DNA of 64,000 nucleotides from Amphritea pacifica (lineage in GTDB: Bacteria > Pseudomonadota > Gammaproteobacteria > Pseudomonadales > Balneatricaceae): NCBI RefSeq assembly GCF_016924145.1, contig NZ_JAFFZO010000009.1:74411-138410 (forward strand). Reading direction: 5' to 3'. Below the pieces are notes generated by a model. That model was given only the letters and a program-made list of their open reading frames with translations, was not told the DNA's origin and did not search any database. The translations under genes and the position numbers were made by a program. Below are positions 44,008-53,745 of this stretch, piece by piece; the stretch's first letter is position 1, and each line of letters starts with the position of its first letter.

Positions 44008-47000
44008 CTAGAGTTCTCTTACCAAACGGAATCCGGTGGTCGCATCAGTACTCCCGGATACTGGAACGGCCATGGAGACAGAACAATCAGACATTTTAAT
44101 CTGATAACTGCCCCCCATCGCTTCCAGCCCTGCGCCACTGCGCACCAGTTCCTGTGCGTTACCCAGATAATTAACCAGCCCCCAGGCATTGGGTTTGCCC
44201 TGCTGCACACTCACCAGATCCCTGCCTTTGAGTATCTGATCACCCCGGGTCAGGCGACAGTTATAATTTTGCGGCTGGCTATTCCCGCTCGCCCTGGCTG
44301 CGCTCATCCACTCAGCTTTGGCCGGCAAACGGTAAACATATCCTGTGGCATTGCTCAGCCATGCGGCATAACCATTGATCTGATTCAGGCTAAGACCAGT
44401 CGCTGGCTGTTTTTCAGCTCCGCCCAGGCCTTTACACTCACCCGAGAGTTTGCAATACAGATTAAAATCGCGCCGGGATATCTCAAACTTGCTGATTGCC
44501 AGACTCCCCCCACCGGAGGGAACAACAATCATAAATGGCCCCTTATTTTCAGCACCCTCCGCCAGCATGTCCCAACACACGGCCGCAGAACGTATCCCTT
44601 TTCCCGATAGCGCCGCAGTACAGACCCGGTCGGAAACCGGTCTTGAGATGGCAGTGGTTGAGGGCTGTTCTGCCTGTGCGCTATTCCCCTGGGATGATGC
44701 CTGATTCGCTGCCTGTGTCTGTTGAGATGGGGGTGATGCGAGCGCTGAAGACTGCCGATCAGCCTGGGGGGGTTGACGTTCCAGGTTGATCCGTTGCAGC
44801 TGAATATTATCAGGAAAGAGTTGTTGCGCTTTGTTTAACAGCTGTTGCGCCCGCGCAGGGGCCCGACGATTAAGACTGACGATCTGATCAATGACAGCTC
44901 GCTGCAGGGCTTCATTCAGTTGTTGATATTTTGCTGCTGGCAGTCCCGGTTGTAACTCAACCAGATAGGCATGGGCCTGTACCAGGTTTTTCAGCCCCGG
45001 ATTTTTAATCGCCTGGCCGATATGATACAGCCGCACACCATCCTGATAGGTTGCTACACGCTGATCAATGACTGTGGGATCCGCAAAAAGATCCCGCGCA
45101 CTTAGCAGCAGTTTTTCCGCCTGAGTGAAACGCTGACGTGCCGCCAGTTGATCGGCTAAGCGCAGATAAACGGTCTGGAAAGTCTGTGGGGCCTGCTGTT
45201 TAATAAAGGGGTCATCAGCGCCCAATAGCGCTTGTAACTGAGCAAAGGTTTGCCGCGCAGCAGTCAGATCATTGGCCTGTATCTGAGTATCGAAGGTCTG
45301 TTTCAGACCACTGATCCGTGCCTCGTTCTTACGTTCAGCCTGCCGCTGTCGAAACAGCTCTTCCGCTTTCGTGATAGCCCCACGCTGTACCGTCAGGTCC
45401 AGAGATGGATCATATTGAGCGGCCCTTTCAAGAGTGTCTCTGGCGGCATTGAATTCATTTTCTGCAACCAGACGCTCTGATTGTTGTGCATAAATCACCG
45501 CAATACGAGTATCTACGCCCTGCAGATACTGCGGATCGCTCTGTTCAACCTTCAGCCGGGATAACAGTTCTGCCAGCTGTTGTTCCCATTCTGGCGACAA
45601 CCTGGCCTCGGCTAACAGATGATTAAGCTGCTGTTTAAGGGCCAGTTGTTGCTCTACTTTCTCCTGCTGCGAAGCGTTTTCATAGCGTAACTTCAGCTGA
45701 GCCAGCAGATCAGTAATCTCCGCTTGCCCCGGCAGTAGCCGTTTGCCGTCCTCAAGGATCCGCATCGCCTGTTCAAGATCGGTATCAGCCACAGCAACCG
45801 CTTTTTCGGTATATCGCTTAATCAGACGTTGTCGGCCCTGGCGCACAATAGCCAGGTCGGCCTGCTGCGCCTCAATGCGATCGATAATGCTTTGTGCCTG
45901 ACGGGTACTGCTGTCAGACAGTTGCGGGTCATCGAGAATCGTTTTCAGTTCAGACTGCAGTGATACAAGCTCCGCCTGGCGTTTTATTTCCTGTTCAGCT
46001 AATGCAGAAGCTTCCAGTTGTTGGGCATTCATTGTCTGCTGTTGCTTCAGTTGTTGCCGCTCATAGACAACGCTCTGCTGTAGCTCCGGGCTGACCGATA
46101 AGGTTGCAATTCTGTCCAGGGCTTCGGTTGCACTCTGCCAGCGCCGTTCATCCCGGGCAGCGCGGGACTGTTTTATCAGCGCAGATGCCAGGCGGTCATA
46201 GACGGCGGTGATGATTCTTGGGTCGGTCACCATCGGCTGTAACTGTCCGATGCGCGTCTCTGCTGCATCAATTCGCTGTGCGGAGATATCGGCATCAATA
46301 TCAGCCACCTGCTGATCGATCTGTTGCTGATATTCGGCTTGCGACTGCTTCAGTGTCTGGTCGAAACGGGCTATCCCCTCCGGACTGAGAACAGACTCAA
46401 ATGTCACTATCAATTTGCTGGCCTGATCCCACATATACTGATCCGTGAGTTGCTGCTGTTCAGCCAGCAACTGCTCCGTCAGTGACGCCTGCAGCGCACT
46501 CACCCGCTTACTCCCTGGATCCAGCTGCTTAAGTTCCTCAATATCCGGACTTGCTGCAGCAAAACTACTTAAACTCTCTGGAGACATCTGATCCAAACGC
46601 TGATTCAGCTCAGCGATACGCTGAGTCCGGGTATAACGAAGCTCTTCCTGCTCCAGATTACGACGTGCATTTTCCAGTTCGGCATGTGCCGGAAACAGTT
46701 TCATAGCATGGTCAGCCGCTCCCCGCGCGATGCTGAACTGCTGTTGCTGCAGTAACTCGTCGATGGTTTCAATAAATTTAACCGGTAGTCGGGCATCGCT
46801 CAGCATGGCATTTTGCGGATCAACCTGTTGAATGCTGTGCAACAACTCAGACAGCGGTTGTGACGCAGCGGCAAACTGTTCGGCGGGCAGTTCAAGCAGA
46901 CGATTCAGCTCATTATTCAGATTATTCAGCCGGGCAGCCTTCTGCTTGATCAGTTGCTCCTGCTTATCTGACAGCCGTCTTGAGTCTTCATAAATTTGCA

Positions 47001-48666
47001 GAGCCCTTTCAGCCAGACTCTGCGCCCGGTCATAGGCGTCGGCATCTGCGCTACGACTCACCTGTTGTAAAAAATACCGGGTCAGCTCCCGCTTAACCTG
47101 AGCATCATTGAAAAACTCGCTTTGCTGTTCCGCATCCATGGCCTGAATCCGTTCCAGCCATTCATTGACAGCGGCTTCATCCTGATTATTCAGATCATCG
47201 ATAAAGTCCCCGATCTGCTGTTGCTGCCAGAAATTGCGCAACGGAAAATAGGAGATACCGCAGACAAACGTCAACATCATCAGCCATACATACCAACGGC
47301 TTAGCAGACTATGCCGCTGATACTGCGGCATAAACTGTTGCATGAAGGTTTCCACGCTGTCACATCGCTGTCGCTCATCAAATGCTAACAGCTGCTTTAA
47401 GGCTTTATTCTGCTTGCGGCTGAGCTGCTTCAGCTCGGCCACCTTCATACCCAGTTTCCAGGCTTCATCGGCCGGAACTTTCTTATTGTCCCGGATAAAC
47501 GGATGTTTGCCCGTCAGCAGCTCATGGATGATACAACCCAGCGCATAAAGGTCATCACGGGGATCAGCCTCCGCTGCCCCTGCCAGCATGGCTGGCGAAG
47601 CATAACTGGGGGTCAGTGCACCCAGCTCACCGGCATCGAAGCTATCTTCCTGAGCAGACCCGGTCTTAGCTGCCCGGGCGATACCAAAATCAAAAACCTT
47701 TATCTGCCCGCCATCAAGAAAAACATTACTCGGTTTAAGATCTGAGTGAACAACCCCCTGCTGATGAGCATATCCCAACGCACCGGCCATACCGGCAACG
47801 TACTCCAGTACCGTTGGCAGGGGAAAGCCCGAGGGGTTACGCTTAATTACTGTGCTCAGTGGCGCACCACGCATCAGCTCCATGGTCATGAACACATGTT
47901 CCCGATCTCTGTCGAAATCGAATACATTGACAATATTAGGGTGGGCAAGATTTTGTGTTTTACGCGCTTCACGCTGCAACGATCTCAGCGATTCCGGGTG
48001 CTCTCTGAAGGTTTTATTCAACACCTTAATGGCGACCAGACTATCAATATCCTGTGCATCAATGCGACGCTGATCTTCCGCTTTATAGACATCCCCCATT
48101 CCGCCACAGCCAATAAACTCAACCAGCCGGAAACGCTCTTTTATGACTGTTCCCACTCCCACCACTGATGTTTCCAACCCGGCATCTTCGGCAAAGGGCT
48201 TATCCCAGCGCGAGGTACCCGTACCGGTCGCGACACTCACAGATGCAGAGGTTGGGGTTGGGGTTGGGGTTGGGGTTGGTAAAGATACAGCATCACAACT
48301 GTCAGCAGACAGGGGCTTACCGGATGCTGTGATACGGGTATGATCCGCCCCGGAATGGAGAGGTGCCGATTTCACCAGTGTCTGATCATCAACTGATACT
48401 TCTGCCCTGCCACTGGCAATCACGGTGCTATCACTCTCTGCCGGGCAGGGTTTACCCTCAGAAGGGGGATCGATAATAACCGCCATCAATGCGCTCAGAT
48501 CATTCTGGCTCAGCAGATCCCGGGCGGTCATCTGCTGCAGGCCTGCCACAACATTATCTTTAAGCTGCGGCTGTGACACCAGTAACTCTGAAACGGTTTC
48601 AAGCAACGAATCCAGAGAGACCTGACCGTGAAGGTATTGCTTTAGCTGATCTTTAAAACCCTTCAT
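44008..48666 (-). CDS. ppkA: PpkA-type serine/threonine kinase with C-terminal FGE-like domain
   Basis: 1552 aa. A Ser/Thr kinase domain covers about residues 178-440: G-loop GCGGMG, catalytic loop VVHSDLKPSN (HSD in place of HRD), VFDFGIAR. A PT-repeat linker (residues 130-139) precedes it. There is one transmembrane helix near 452-475, then about 900 residues of Gln/Glu/Ala-rich helical (coiled-coil or TPR-like) periplasmic region. A C-terminal FGE/SUMF1-like domain (about 1375-1552) ends GFRLVREL and lacks the two catalytic Cys of true FGE. In Pseudomonas, PpkA phosphorylates Fha1 to activate the T6SS; no Fha gene is in this window. The pppA phosphatase is 23 nt upstream. Confidence 0.88.
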   Translation of the reverse strand: MKGFKDQLKQYLHGQVSLDSLLETVSELLVSQPQLKDNVVAGLQQMTARDLLSQNDLSALMAVIIDPPSEGKPCPAESDSTVIASGRAEVSVDDQTLVKSAPLHSGADHTRITASGKPLSADSCDAVSLPTPTPTPTPTSASVSVATGTGTSRWDKPFAEDAGLETSVVGVGTVIKERFRLVEFIGCGGMGDVYKAEDQRRIDAQDIDSLVAIKVLNKTFREHPESLRSLQREARKTQNLAHPNIVNVFDFDRDREHVFMTMELMRGAPLSTVIKRNPSGFPLPTVLEYVAGMAGALGYAHQQGVVHSDLKPSNVFLDGGQIKVFDFGIARAAKTGSAQEDSFDAGELGALTPSYASPAMLAGAAEADPRDDLYALGCIIHELLTGKHPFIRDNKKVPADEAWKLGMKVAELKQLSRKQNKALKQLLAFDERQRCDSVETFMQQFMPQYQRHSLLSRWYVWLMMLTFVCGISYFPLRNFWQQQQIGDFIDDLNNQDEAAVNEWLERIQAMDAEQQSEFFNDAQVKRELTRYFLQQVSRSADADAYDRAQSLAERALQIYEDSRRLSDKQEQLIKQKAARLNNLNNELNRLLELPAEQFAAASQPLSELLHSIQQVDPQNAMLSDARLPVKFIETIDELLQQQQFSIARGAADHAMKLFPAHAELENARRNLEQEELRYTRTQRIAELNQRLDQMSPESLSSFAAASPDIEELKQLDPGSKRVSALQASLTEQLLAEQQQLTDQYMWDQASKLIVTFESVLSPEGIARFDQTLKQSQAEYQQQIDQQVADIDADISAQRIDAAETRIGQLQPMVTDPRIITAVYDRLASALIKQSRAARDERRWQSATEALDRIATLSVSPELQQSVVYERQQLKQQQTMNAQQLEASALAEQEIKRQAELVSLQSELKTILDDPQLSDSSTRQAQSIIDRIEAQQADLAIVRQGRQRLIKRYTEKAVAVADTDLEQAMRILEDGKRLLPGQAEITDLLAQLKLRYENASQQEKVEQQLALKQQLNHLLAEARLSPEWEQQLAELLSRLKVEQSDPQYLQGVDTRIAVIYAQQSERLVAENEFNAARDTLERAAQYDPSLDLTVQRGAITKAEELFRQRQAERKNEARISGLKQTFDTQIQANDLTAARQTFAQLQALLGADDPFIKQQAPQTFQTVYLRLADQLAARQRFTQAEKLLLSARDLFADPTVIDQRVATYQDGVRLYHIGQAIKNPGLKNLVQAHAYLVELQPGLPAAKYQQLNEALQRAVIDQIVSLNRRAPARAQQLLNKAQQLFPDNIQLQRINLERQPPQADRQSSALASPPSQQTQAANQASSQGNSAQAEQPSTTAISRPVSDRVCTAALSGKGIRSAAVCWDMLAEGAENKGPFMIVVPSGGGSLAISKFEISRRDFNLYCKLSGECKGLGGAEKQPATGLSLNQINGYAAWLSNATGYVYRLPAKAEWMSAARASGNSQPQNYNCRLTRGDQILKGRDLVSVQQGKPNAWGLVNYLGNAQELVRSGAGLEAMGGSYQIKMSDCSVSMAVPVSGSTDATTGFRLVREL
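48250..48279 (+). repeat. Hexamer microsatellite GGGGTT, G-quadruplex-capable
   Basis: Four consecutive GGGG runs separated by TT and flanked by GG on both sides (plus strand). On the ppkA coding strand it encodes alternating Pro-Thr. Gain or loss of units keeps the reading frame and alters linker length by two residues. Confidence 0.9.
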
Positions 48667-48689
48667 GAGCTGTCTGCTATCCCTTATCT

Positions 48690-49439
48690 TCAGGCAACTG
48701 ACGGATTTTCAATCAGTATCAGGGTGATGTTGTCCCGCCCGCCCCGTGCCAGACAGCAGTCCAGCATCTCTTGCGCTAGCTGTTCCAGAGGGGTTTGACG
48801 CTGCGCCATAAACGTGGCGATATCAGCGTCAGACAGCTCCTTATCCAGGCCATCACTACAGATCAGAAAACGATCGCCCGGGTGCAGATTTCTGATATCC
48901 ATATCAATATACAGTCTATCGGCAGCCCCTACGGCCCGGGTGATAACATTTCGCTCGGGATGAATCAGCGCGTCTTCAGGCGTCAACCGGCCCTGTGCCA
49001 CCAACTCCTGAGTATAGGTATGATCAACACTTTCCTGGGCCAGCACACCGTTGCGATAAAGATAGATCCGGCTATCACCACACCAGTAAAGCAAATAGAA
49101 ATCGGGCAACAACACCAGTCCGGCAACCGTTGATCCGATAATTTTCTGCCCGCCGCCGGCCAGATCGAGCAGATTCTGATTGGTTTGCTGAAGTATCTCT
49201 TCCAACAGATCAACGCTGTCCGACAGCTGTGGTTGTTGTTCAAAACGCTGTAACGCGGTAACAATTGACTGGCTGGCTACATCTCCGGAAGAATGCCCTC
49301 CCATACCATCGGCAACCGCCCAGTGGGCCTGTTCAGGCTGACTTAAAAAAGCATCCTCATTATGTTTACGGACATTACCGACTGAGGTCAGCGCACTGCT
49401 GATATAGCCACCGGAAGCACGCTGGGTTTCAACCGACAT
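48690..49439 (-). CDS. pppA: PP2C-family protein phosphatase (PppA)
   Basis: 249 aa from an ATG at 49439, with GGAG 7 nt before it; an ATG four codons upstream lacks a good site. PP2C metal-binding motifs are NEDAF, VADGMGGHSSGD, CSDGLDKELSD and GGRDNITLILI. It would remove the phosphate placed by PpkA and damp T6SS activity. It lies between tagF and ppkA in the usual post-translational-control block. Confidence 0.92.
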   Translation of the reverse strand: MSVETQRASGGYISSALTSVGNVRKHNEDAFLSQPEQAHWAVADGMGGHSSGDVASQSIVTALQRFEQQPQLSDSVDLLEEILQQTNQNLLDLAGGGQKIIGSTVAGLVLLPDFYLLYWCGDSRIYLYRNGVLAQESVDHTYTQELVAQGRLTPEDALIHPERNVITRAVGAADRLYIDMDIRNLHPGDRFLICSDGLDKELSDADIATFMAQRQTPLEQLAQEMLDCCLARGGRDNITLILIENPSVA

Positions 49440-49464
49440 AAACCGCTCCATGGTTCTGAATCAT

Positions 49465-50121
49465 CTATTTTCCCGTTAAAAAGAAGCGAAACTGAGACGC
49501 ATCCGGCAAACCATCGCTCAACCAAAGCTGGGGCGGTATCGTTTCCGAGCCCTCACTCCACCAGACCGCCGGACGACTATATTCAGACTTCAGATCTAAG
49601 TGACGAAGATCGTCCCGGTGCTGCTGAAGGTTCTGCATAACCGCCACCGGTTTGACGGCCCGATACAGATCGACTGACGGGTATGAGGGTAGCAGCTTCA
49701 GATTGATAACCTGATGGCAAAACAGAGGAAAATCAAAGTGATCCCCGAGTGAATCAAACAGCAGCGCTTCAATCTGCAGTAGTAACTCTTCCTGATCTTC
49801 CAGCTGTTTCAGACATACCAATGGTGATAACACCGGCACCGCCACCAGCGAGGGGAATTTTCGCCCGACACTATCGATACTCGGAATAAAAACCCCCAGC
49901 CAGCCATGAGGATCCAGTACCCCCGGCGCGACATAAAACTGCCAGACCGGAGCGATCATATAATGTCCGGTCCAGCTATCTCCCAGACAGGCTTTGCTGC
50001 TGGTCATCCCCTGCTGCAGCCATCGGTCGAGATTGCCAATACATTCGCGACTCAGGCCACGGCTGACAAAATCCCCTTTGCAGGGGACCTTACCGTAAAA
50101 ACCGCTCTGAACCGTGGCCAT
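49465..50121 (-). CDS. tagF: Type VI secretion protein TagF
   Basis: 218 aa with the TagF/ImpM N-terminus SGFYGKVPCKGDFVSRGLS and then GHYMIAPVWQFYVAPGVLDPHGWLGVFIPSIDSVGRKFPS. TagF is a repressor of T6SS firing that acts apart from the kinase pathway in Pseudomonas. It starts 1 nt after the tssM stop. It is a stand-alone TagF, not fused to PppA. Confidence 0.92.
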   Translation of the reverse strand: MATVQSGFYGKVPCKGDFVSRGLSRECIGNLDRWLQQGMTSSKACLGDSWTGHYMIAPVWQFYVAPGVLDPHGWLGVFIPSIDSVGRKFPSLVAVPVLSPLVCLKQLEDQEELLLQIEALLFDSLGDHFDFPLFCHQVINLKLLPSYPSVDLYRAVKPVAVMQNLQQHRDDLRHLDLKSEYSRPAVWWSEGSETIPPQLWLSDGLPDASQFRFFLTGK

Positions 50122-50122
50122 A

Positions 50123-53100
50123 TCAGAGTGTTTCCTGACAACGGAAACCTGCTAACAGGTCTTCCGCAAAAGGATTAATGACACTTCTGGCCCGTAGTTC
50201 AAATGAGGCACTGAGCCCCTCTTCGGCGAAGTTCACCTCGTAGACTGCCCGGTTATCTGTTTGCTTCAGCTGGGATTTATTCAGCAGACGGAACCAGGCC
50301 CAGGGGCCCTCTTCAGTACTGGACTTAACCGTCCCATTCAGCCCTTCAAAGCGCAGCCGCACGGTATCACTATCAAGAGAGGGCCAGGTGACAGCACTCG
50401 AACGACGCGGACCATGACGATAGATCACTTCCTGCGAACCTATACTGAGGAAGAATTTTGACGCCTCGGTATCCAGTCTGACAGGCCGCATAACAAACGG
50501 CACTGACAATTCACCATTACGGAAGAATGTCTCTTTAATATCATTGGCTTTCTGCAACTGCAGCAGCGTCGCTTTGCTTAACCCTATCTTCTGTCCGTCA
50601 ACCTCACGCTCTACCCAGATCCGGCCTTTGGTATCGATAAAGTCCCGCAGATAGGTGTTAACGAAGCTGTCCAGCGTACCATCCGGGCCAAAGAAACGGC
50701 TGAAATCTTCCAGTGTTATCTCAGAGCTGGCGCCGGGTTTAACCGGATAGCGTCCCTCAAGAAAGTTCTTACACTCATAGGTCACCTGCGACTGCCACAG
50801 CTGGTTCAGCTCAGTTTTAGTATTGTCCAATACGACCGACCAGTTCTGCGCTCCCAGCGCTCCCAGCCACCCCTGCATCATTTGCGGCATATCTGCCTGA
50901 TAACTGTTCACTTTCGCCAGTGGATCGGTTTTGTTTCGCGAGATACGCCCCTGCACCGCATCAATCGCCCCGGTACTGGAGAAAGATGAGTTGGCGGCAT
51001 CATCCATATAACTGCTCAGTTCAGCCAGGTCCTGACTCAGCCGGTCCAACAGTGAAGAGCTGCCTCGTTTCTCCAGCAATTTATAATACGGGGTATAGTA
51101 ACGCTCAACCTGCTGTCCCAGATCGCCCCCCAGATTATCGAGTAGTCCCGCTTTTTTGGCGTCGCGCATCAGACGACTGACCTTCTGCTGTTTGACCGCA
51201 ACCCCCTGATTGACGCTGGAGAGTGTCCGGGCCAGTTGATCAGTCCCCTCGCCCTGCTCTGCTGAGAAGGGCTTTGTCAGCGTTGTTTCTTCATTCAGCG
51301 TCTCCACCAGATGGCGTAAAGGGCTATCCAATCCCGCTGCAACGGAGATCTGACGGATACTCTCTTCCGCATTCGCTGGCGGCTGCATCGCCATGTCATC
51401 GATCATGCCATCCCAGTGCTGAATGAAATCGTCATAATACAATCCAAGCACTTTTCGCTGCAGCGTATCACTGTCCATATAGTGACGTGACTGGTAGCGG
51501 TCTCCCATCACCCAGTTGTTGTCGATATACTCCTTTGAAAGCGTCGTGCTGTTTGGCAAAAAGAGGGTATAAAACCCTTGTTTGGTGAACATACCCGGCA
51601 TAACGAAAGTGGTCAGATCAGTGCCACGTTTGCTCTTAAACAGATCAAACGCGTAGGGGCCAAACACCTGATCCAGTGCCAGATCATATTTATGTTCCTG
51701 ATTCAGCTCTCTGCGGATCGCCTGATAGACCTGTTTTTCTAAAGGATCGGTCGACAATATCCGCCGGGCATGGGAGACAATCTCCTCATTGAGAGTCACT
51801 GGCAAAAAGCCATTCTTCATCAGCACCTGCATATGCCCACTCAGATCACTGATCGCCTGCTCGTCCAGGGCATAGGTTTCCTGCCAGTCAACCACGGCCC
51901 ATGAGGTTAACAGTTCAGGGTCATAGGGTTTGACGCCACCGTACATCAGGTAGGTTTTCAACAGCTCATAAAGACTTGAGGTTTGCTTTGGATCGCTGGC
52001 GATGATCAGCTCCTCTATGCGAGCGGCCAGCACGGGCAACAGAGCCCCCTGCAATTGATTCAGGTATGCCGAACGTGCCCCCTCTGTAAGGGTGTCTCCC
52101 TGATACAATCCGAAGGTATGATCAACACCGGCATCATCATACAGTCCGGTCGCCTCACGAAGGGTATTCAGCTCAGGCAATACGGCAAGGAAATCCGCCT
52201 CAAACAGAGGCACCTGTATAGCCTGTTCGGCAAAGTTGTTATTCAGTTGCGTCAGTTGTTGAATTTTTTGTTCATTATTAACAAATGACCAGCCCAGTAA
52301 GCCACTTCCGACCAGAAATACCCCCAGCGCGCCGGTAACCACCAGGCGCTGCATCCAGCGACGCCGCCTGATCAGTTGCTGGTCAACCCCTGCGATACCC
52401 GCTTCAACAAAGATCACCCGCTGCAGCAGATTCTTAAGAAAGAAGCTCTTACCCCGACCACTGGCGCCCACCAGCGTCGAATTACTGAAGCCAAAACTGT
52501 GCGCCAACGACCCCAGCAACCGGTCGATGGGCGTGCCCGCCTGCGTACCACTGGTGAAGTACACACCGCGCAGTAACGCGCCCTCACTGTAGCGATTTGT
52601 ACTGAAGATATCTCCCAGAAAGATCGAAATAATATCCCTCAGCCCGGCAAACTGACGGGGGAAACCCATAATCAGTGTCCGCTTATCCGGGTCCTGCTCC
52701 TGATACATTCGTTCAATCAGTTGCTGTTCGAGTCGCAGAGTCAGTGTGTCAAATTTGTCAGCATAATCATCGAGATTAAACTGGGGACGTCCAGACTCCG
52801 GCAAAGCAAAGGTTTCCCCCCAGACCTGTGCCCGGGCATCACGATCATAGTGCCCAAAAAACTCACTGAAACCGGAGATCAGATCACACTTGGTAAAGGT
52901 AAAATAGACCGGCGCCGAGATCCCAAGGTGCTCATTCAACTCTTCGATACGACGCCGTATTGTTTGTGCATATAACGCCCTTTCGTCCTCAGACTGCTGC
53001 ATCAGATCTGCAACACTCATCGTCACCAGCACACCATTCACCGGCTGTTGCGGACGATTCTTTTTCAGCAGCTCCATAAACTGCTGCCAGGCAGCCTTGT

Positions 53101-53695
53101 CGACAGATTCATGGCTGTCCTGGGTGGTAAAACGACCAGCCGTATCGATCATCACAGCCTCGTCGGTGAACCACCAGTCACAGTGACGGGTACCGCCAAT
53201 CCCCTGAATCGCTTCGCTACCCATGCGATCCGCCAGGGGGAAATTGAGCCCTGAATTGATCAGAGCTGTGGTTTTACCTGATCCCGGCGGGCCAATAATA
53301 ATATACCAGGGCAGCTCATAGAGATTGGCGGCTTTACCCGCTCCCTTACTGTTGCGCAGGATCTGCAGGGCTTCATCAAACCGGTCACTGATAATCGCCT
53401 GTTCATCCTCCCGGGCACTTTCTGCCATTGAAGCCTGATCCAGCTGCTCACTGCCAAGATCATCCAGCAGCTGTTCATTTTTTTTCATTTGTCGCCAGAA
53501 AAGCAGTACCGATATGGCAACCCAGCACAAAACAACAATCACTATCGCCAGCAGCCGGGAAAACTCACTGGCGAGGAAGTAATGCTCTGCAATGGCAAAT
53601 AATGGCCCGATAAACCAGATCAGCAGTGCGAGACAGATAATCCCGAGACTCTGAATAAACCATCGATTGGTGATAATCCTGATTAACTTTTTCAC
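50123..53695 (-). CDS. tssM: T6SS inner-membrane protein TssM (IcmF)
   Basis: 1190 aa from a GTG at 53695 with GGGA upstream; a TTG at 53710 is an alternative. Two N-terminal membrane segments (about 10-55) are followed by a cytosolic domain with an intact Walker A GPPGSGKTT (about 137-145) and DTAGRF. A third membrane segment lies near 450 (LVVTGALGVFLVGSGLLGWSF), then a large periplasmic domain. Together with TssJ and TssL it builds the trans-envelope complex. Full length, no frameshift. Confidence 0.95.
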   Translation of the reverse strand: MKKLIRIITNRWFIQSLGIICLALLIWFIGPLFAIAEHYFLASEFSRLLAIVIVVLCWVAISVLLFWRQMKKNEQLLDDLGSEQLDQASMAESAREDEQAIISDRFDEALQILRNSKGAGKAANLYELPWYIIIGPPGSGKTTALINSGLNFPLADRMGSEAIQGIGGTRHCDWWFTDEAVMIDTAGRFTTQDSHESVDKAAWQQFMELLKKNRPQQPVNGVLVTMSVADLMQQSEDERALYAQTIRRRIEELNEHLGISAPVYFTFTKCDLISGFSEFFGHYDRDARAQVWGETFALPESGRPQFNLDDYADKFDTLTLRLEQQLIERMYQEQDPDKRTLIMGFPRQFAGLRDIISIFLGDIFSTNRYSEGALLRGVYFTSGTQAGTPIDRLLGSLAHSFGFSNSTLVGASGRGKSFFLKNLLQRVIFVEAGIAGVDQQLIRRRRWMQRLVVTGALGVFLVGSGLLGWSFVNNEQKIQQLTQLNNNFAEQAIQVPLFEADFLAVLPELNTLREATGLYDDAGVDHTFGLYQGDTLTEGARSAYLNQLQGALLPVLAARIEELIIASDPKQTSSLYELLKTYLMYGGVKPYDPELLTSWAVVDWQETYALDEQAISDLSGHMQVLMKNGFLPVTLNEEIVSHARRILSTDPLEKQVYQAIRRELNQEHKYDLALDQVFGPYAFDLFKSKRGTDLTTFVMPGMFTKQGFYTLFLPNSTTLSKEYIDNNWVMGDRYQSRHYMDSDTLQRKVLGLYYDDFIQHWDGMIDDMAMQPPANAEESIRQISVAAGLDSPLRHLVETLNEETTLTKPFSAEQGEGTDQLARTLSSVNQGVAVKQQKVSRLMRDAKKAGLLDNLGGDLGQQVERYYTPYYKLLEKRGSSSLLDRLSQDLAELSSYMDDAANSSFSSTGAIDAVQGRISRNKTDPLAKVNSYQADMPQMMQGWLGALGAQNWSVVLDNTKTELNQLWQSQVTYECKNFLEGRYPVKPGASSEITLEDFSRFFGPDGTLDSFVNTYLRDFIDTKGRIWVEREVDGQKIGLSKATLLQLQKANDIKETFFRNGELSVPFVMRPVRLDTEASKFFLSIGSQEVIYRHGPRRSSAVTWPSLDSDTVRLRFEGLNGTVKSSTEEGPWAWFRLLNKSQLKQTDNRAVYEVNFAEEGLSASFELRARSVINPFAEDLLAGFRCQETL

Positions 53696-53745
53696 GTGTC
53701 TTCCCGTCAATCCCTGTACAAAACATGCCCGTAATTAAGACAACA

